Below, piece by piece: positions 5,830 to 6,748 of a stretch of DNA of 6,748 nucleotides. Source of the stretch: an uncultured Collinsella sp. (GTDB taxonomy: Bacteria; Actinomycetota; Coriobacteriia; Coriobacteriales; Coriobacteriaceae); contig URKV01000094.1 in NCBI GenBank assembly GCA_900548565.1, positions 1-6,748 of the forward strand. The letters run 5' to 3'. The position numbers were made by a program, and so were the translations under genes. The number at the start of each line of letters is the position of its first letter. Position 1 is the first letter of the stretch. The notes beneath the pieces were generated by a model. That model made no database searches, had not been told where the DNA came from, and saw only the letters and a program-made list of their open reading frames with translations.

Positions 5830-6698
5830 GCGAGCTCCTCTTCAAAGTTGTCGATCAGGTTGTTGCCCAGGCGGACGACGGCGGCGCGGGTGCGCTCGTC
5901 GGTGGCGGAAAGTGCGGCGTCCTCCAGCTTGGCGCGGACGAACAGGTCCTCGGCGGCGTTTTGGTCAAGGCCGCGGCAGGCGAGGTAGAACAGTTGCTCG
6001 TCGCGGACGTGGCCGATGGTGGCTCCGTGGTTGCCGGCGACGTCGTCCTCGTCGCAGAGAATGACGGGAACGGTCTTGTTGTCGACGCCCTTGTTGGCCA
6101 AAAGCACCGTCTCGCGCTCGGTGCCGGTTGCACCCTTGCAACCGTGCACGAGGTCGATGGTGCCGCGGTAGACCTTCTTGGACGTGCCGGTCAGCACGCC
6201 GTTGGCGTCGATCTCGCACTCGGTCTTGCGACCGCGGTGGCGCAGCTCGTAGTTAAAGTCGCGCACCTGCTCTCGGGCGCCCAGGTAGTCAGTATCGATG
6301 GTGACCTTGGCGGTATCGCCCAGCAGGTCGCCGGCAAGGCCGGTGGCGCTGGCGCCGGCACCCAGGACGGTGTGCTGCACGTTGACGCGCGCGCCCTCGT
6401 CCAGGAACAGGCCGGTGTCGTCGAGCGCGATCCAGCTATCGTCGAGCGTCTGCGTGCAGGTCACGTTGACGGTGGCGTACTCGTGGGCGCACACGCGTAG
6501 CACGGATCCCACGACGCCTTGGCCGGCAACGGGAGAGTCCAGGGCAATAAGCAGATCGAGCGTCGACTGGGGACGGGCGACGACGTCGATGGCGGCGATG
6601 GCCGCGGCGGCATCGACAGCGCTCACGCGCACGGTAACCGTGGCGTGCTGGTATGTGGGCACATCGATGACGACGCGCTTGGTGGCGTGGTCGGCCAG
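5826..6698 (-). CDS. sufD: SufD, Fe-S cluster assembly protein (N-terminus missing)
   Basis: The genuine coding part is 290 residues, beginning in mid-protein at LADHATKRVV. The fragment is the beta-helix core and C-terminus of the SufB/SufD family: repeating beta-rich segments (YATVNVTCTQTL, ARVNVQHTVLGAGAS), then NKTVPVILCDEDDVAGNHGATIGHVRDEQLFYLACRGL. The HGATIG motif, with its His codon at 6027-6029, is the SufD form, where SufB has an SHEA-type motif. Roughly 130 N-terminal residues are absent compared with typical 420-430-residue SufD. Family knowledge: SufD pairs with SufB and the ATPase SufC to form the assembly scaffold, and the conserved His is linked to cluster formation. The stop overlaps the sufS ATG (ATGA). 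The apparent ATG at 6741-6743 and the first 15 codons of the open frame come from sequencing adapter and are not part of the protein. sufB and sufC are expected upstream, beyond the contig end. Confidence 0.92.
   Translation of the reverse strand: MADHATKRVVIDVPTYQHATVTVRVSAVDAAAAIAAIDVVARPQSTLDLLIALDSPVAGQGVVGSVLRVCAHEYATVNVTCTQTLDDSWIALDDTGLFLDEGARVNVQHTVLGAGASATGLAGDLLGDTAKVTIDTDYLGAREQVRDFNYELRHRGRKTECEIDANGVLTGTSKKVYRGTIDLVHGCKGATGTERETVLLANKGVDNKTVPVILCDEDDVAGNHGATIGHVRDEQLFYLACRGLDQNAAEDLFVRAKLEDAALSATDERTRAAVVRLGNNLIDNFEEELA
5835..5840 (-). promoter_or_regulatory. Ribosome binding site of sufS
   Basis: GAGGAG on the minus strand, 5 nt before the sufS ATG at 5827-5829 and inside the end of sufD. 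It decides the start and thus shows that the Cys-containing N-terminal extension of SufS is likely translated. Confidence 0.75.
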
Positions 6699-6699
6699 G

Positions 6700-6748
6700 C
6701 TGTCTCTTATACACATCTCCGAGCCCACGAGACTCCTGAGCATCTCGT
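6700..6748. other. Illumina Nextera adapter (sequencing artefact, not genomic)
   Basis: Positions 6700-6718 read CTGTCTCTTATACACATCT, exactly the Tn5 mosaic-end complement used in Nextera libraries. Positions 6719-6733 (CCGAGCCCACGAGAC) are the read-2 transposase adapter arm. Positions 6734-6741 (TCCTGAGC) match an i7 index that I recall as N704, and 6742-6748 (ATCTCGT) begin the P7 flow-cell sequence. The order is exactly that of adapter read-through from a short insert. Translating it on the minus strand gives the well-known artefact peptide SEMCIRDS at the start of the SufD frame. It should be trimmed; it is not evidence of a Tn5 or IS50 element. Confidence 0.98.

Noticed and set aside
4471..5988. 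Plus-strand open frame of 505 codons antisense to sufU, sufS and the end of sufD
   Set aside because: Three well-supported suf genes occupy the other strand. The translation is a low-complexity V/D/L/G/H-rich product with no recognisable domain, the usual shadow of GC-rich coding sequence.
6700..6718. Tn5/IS50 mosaic end suggesting a transposon next to suf
   Set aside because: The mosaic end is followed by Nextera read-2 arm, index and P7 bases, so it is library adapter rather than a biological transposon end.
1..6748. CRISPR arrays, tRNA or rRNA genes
   Set aside because: No regularly spaced direct repeats and no tRNA- or rRNA-like sequence was seen in reading both strands. The non-coding stretches are short and are accounted for above.

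Overview
This is GC-rich bacterial DNA whose gene content and protein style resemble the Coriobacteriia (Collinsella-like gut Actinomycetota). That assignment rests on the DivIVA-type coiled-coil protein, the GGGtGRT gene pair, the sufD-sufS-sufU order and a REP-type Y1 transposase relative; no marker gene fixes the genus. The last 49 bases are not genomic. They are Illumina Nextera adapter, so the natural sequence stops at about 6699 and the window probably reaches the end of a draft contig.

Layout. (a) 1-878, minus: a DivIVA-like coiled-coil protein, cut by the left edge, with a near-consensus promoter at 920-948. (b) 985-2798, minus: a two-gene operon. A divergent IscU/SufU-like iron-sulfur scaffold is followed after 17-18 nt by a GGGtGRT-family protein, and the operon closes with a strong intrinsic terminator. 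(c) 2799-3201: a divergent intergenic region of about 400 bp with a putative promoter and leader for the scaffold operon and inverted repeats. (d) 3202-4011, plus: an intact Y1-transposase-like protein in which the second His of the HUH motif and the catalytic Tyr are both substituted, while a C-terminal helix-turn-helix is kept. (e) 4012-4076: a hairpin and a palindrome between convergent genes. (f) 4077-6698, minus: the distal end of a suf operon, sufD (5' end missing), sufS and sufU, translationally coupled by overlaps, ending at the hairpin.

How the genes fit together. SufS takes sulfur from cysteine as a persulfide, SufU accepts it, and SufD belongs to the SufBCD scaffold that builds Fe-S clusters. 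A second, divergent U-type scaffold paired with the poorly understood GGGtGRT protein lies only about 1.3 kb away. This suggests a cluster-handling or metal/sulfur module whose role is not settled. That pair, and the apparently catalytically dead transposase-like protein between the two Fe-S loci, are the parts most worth following up.
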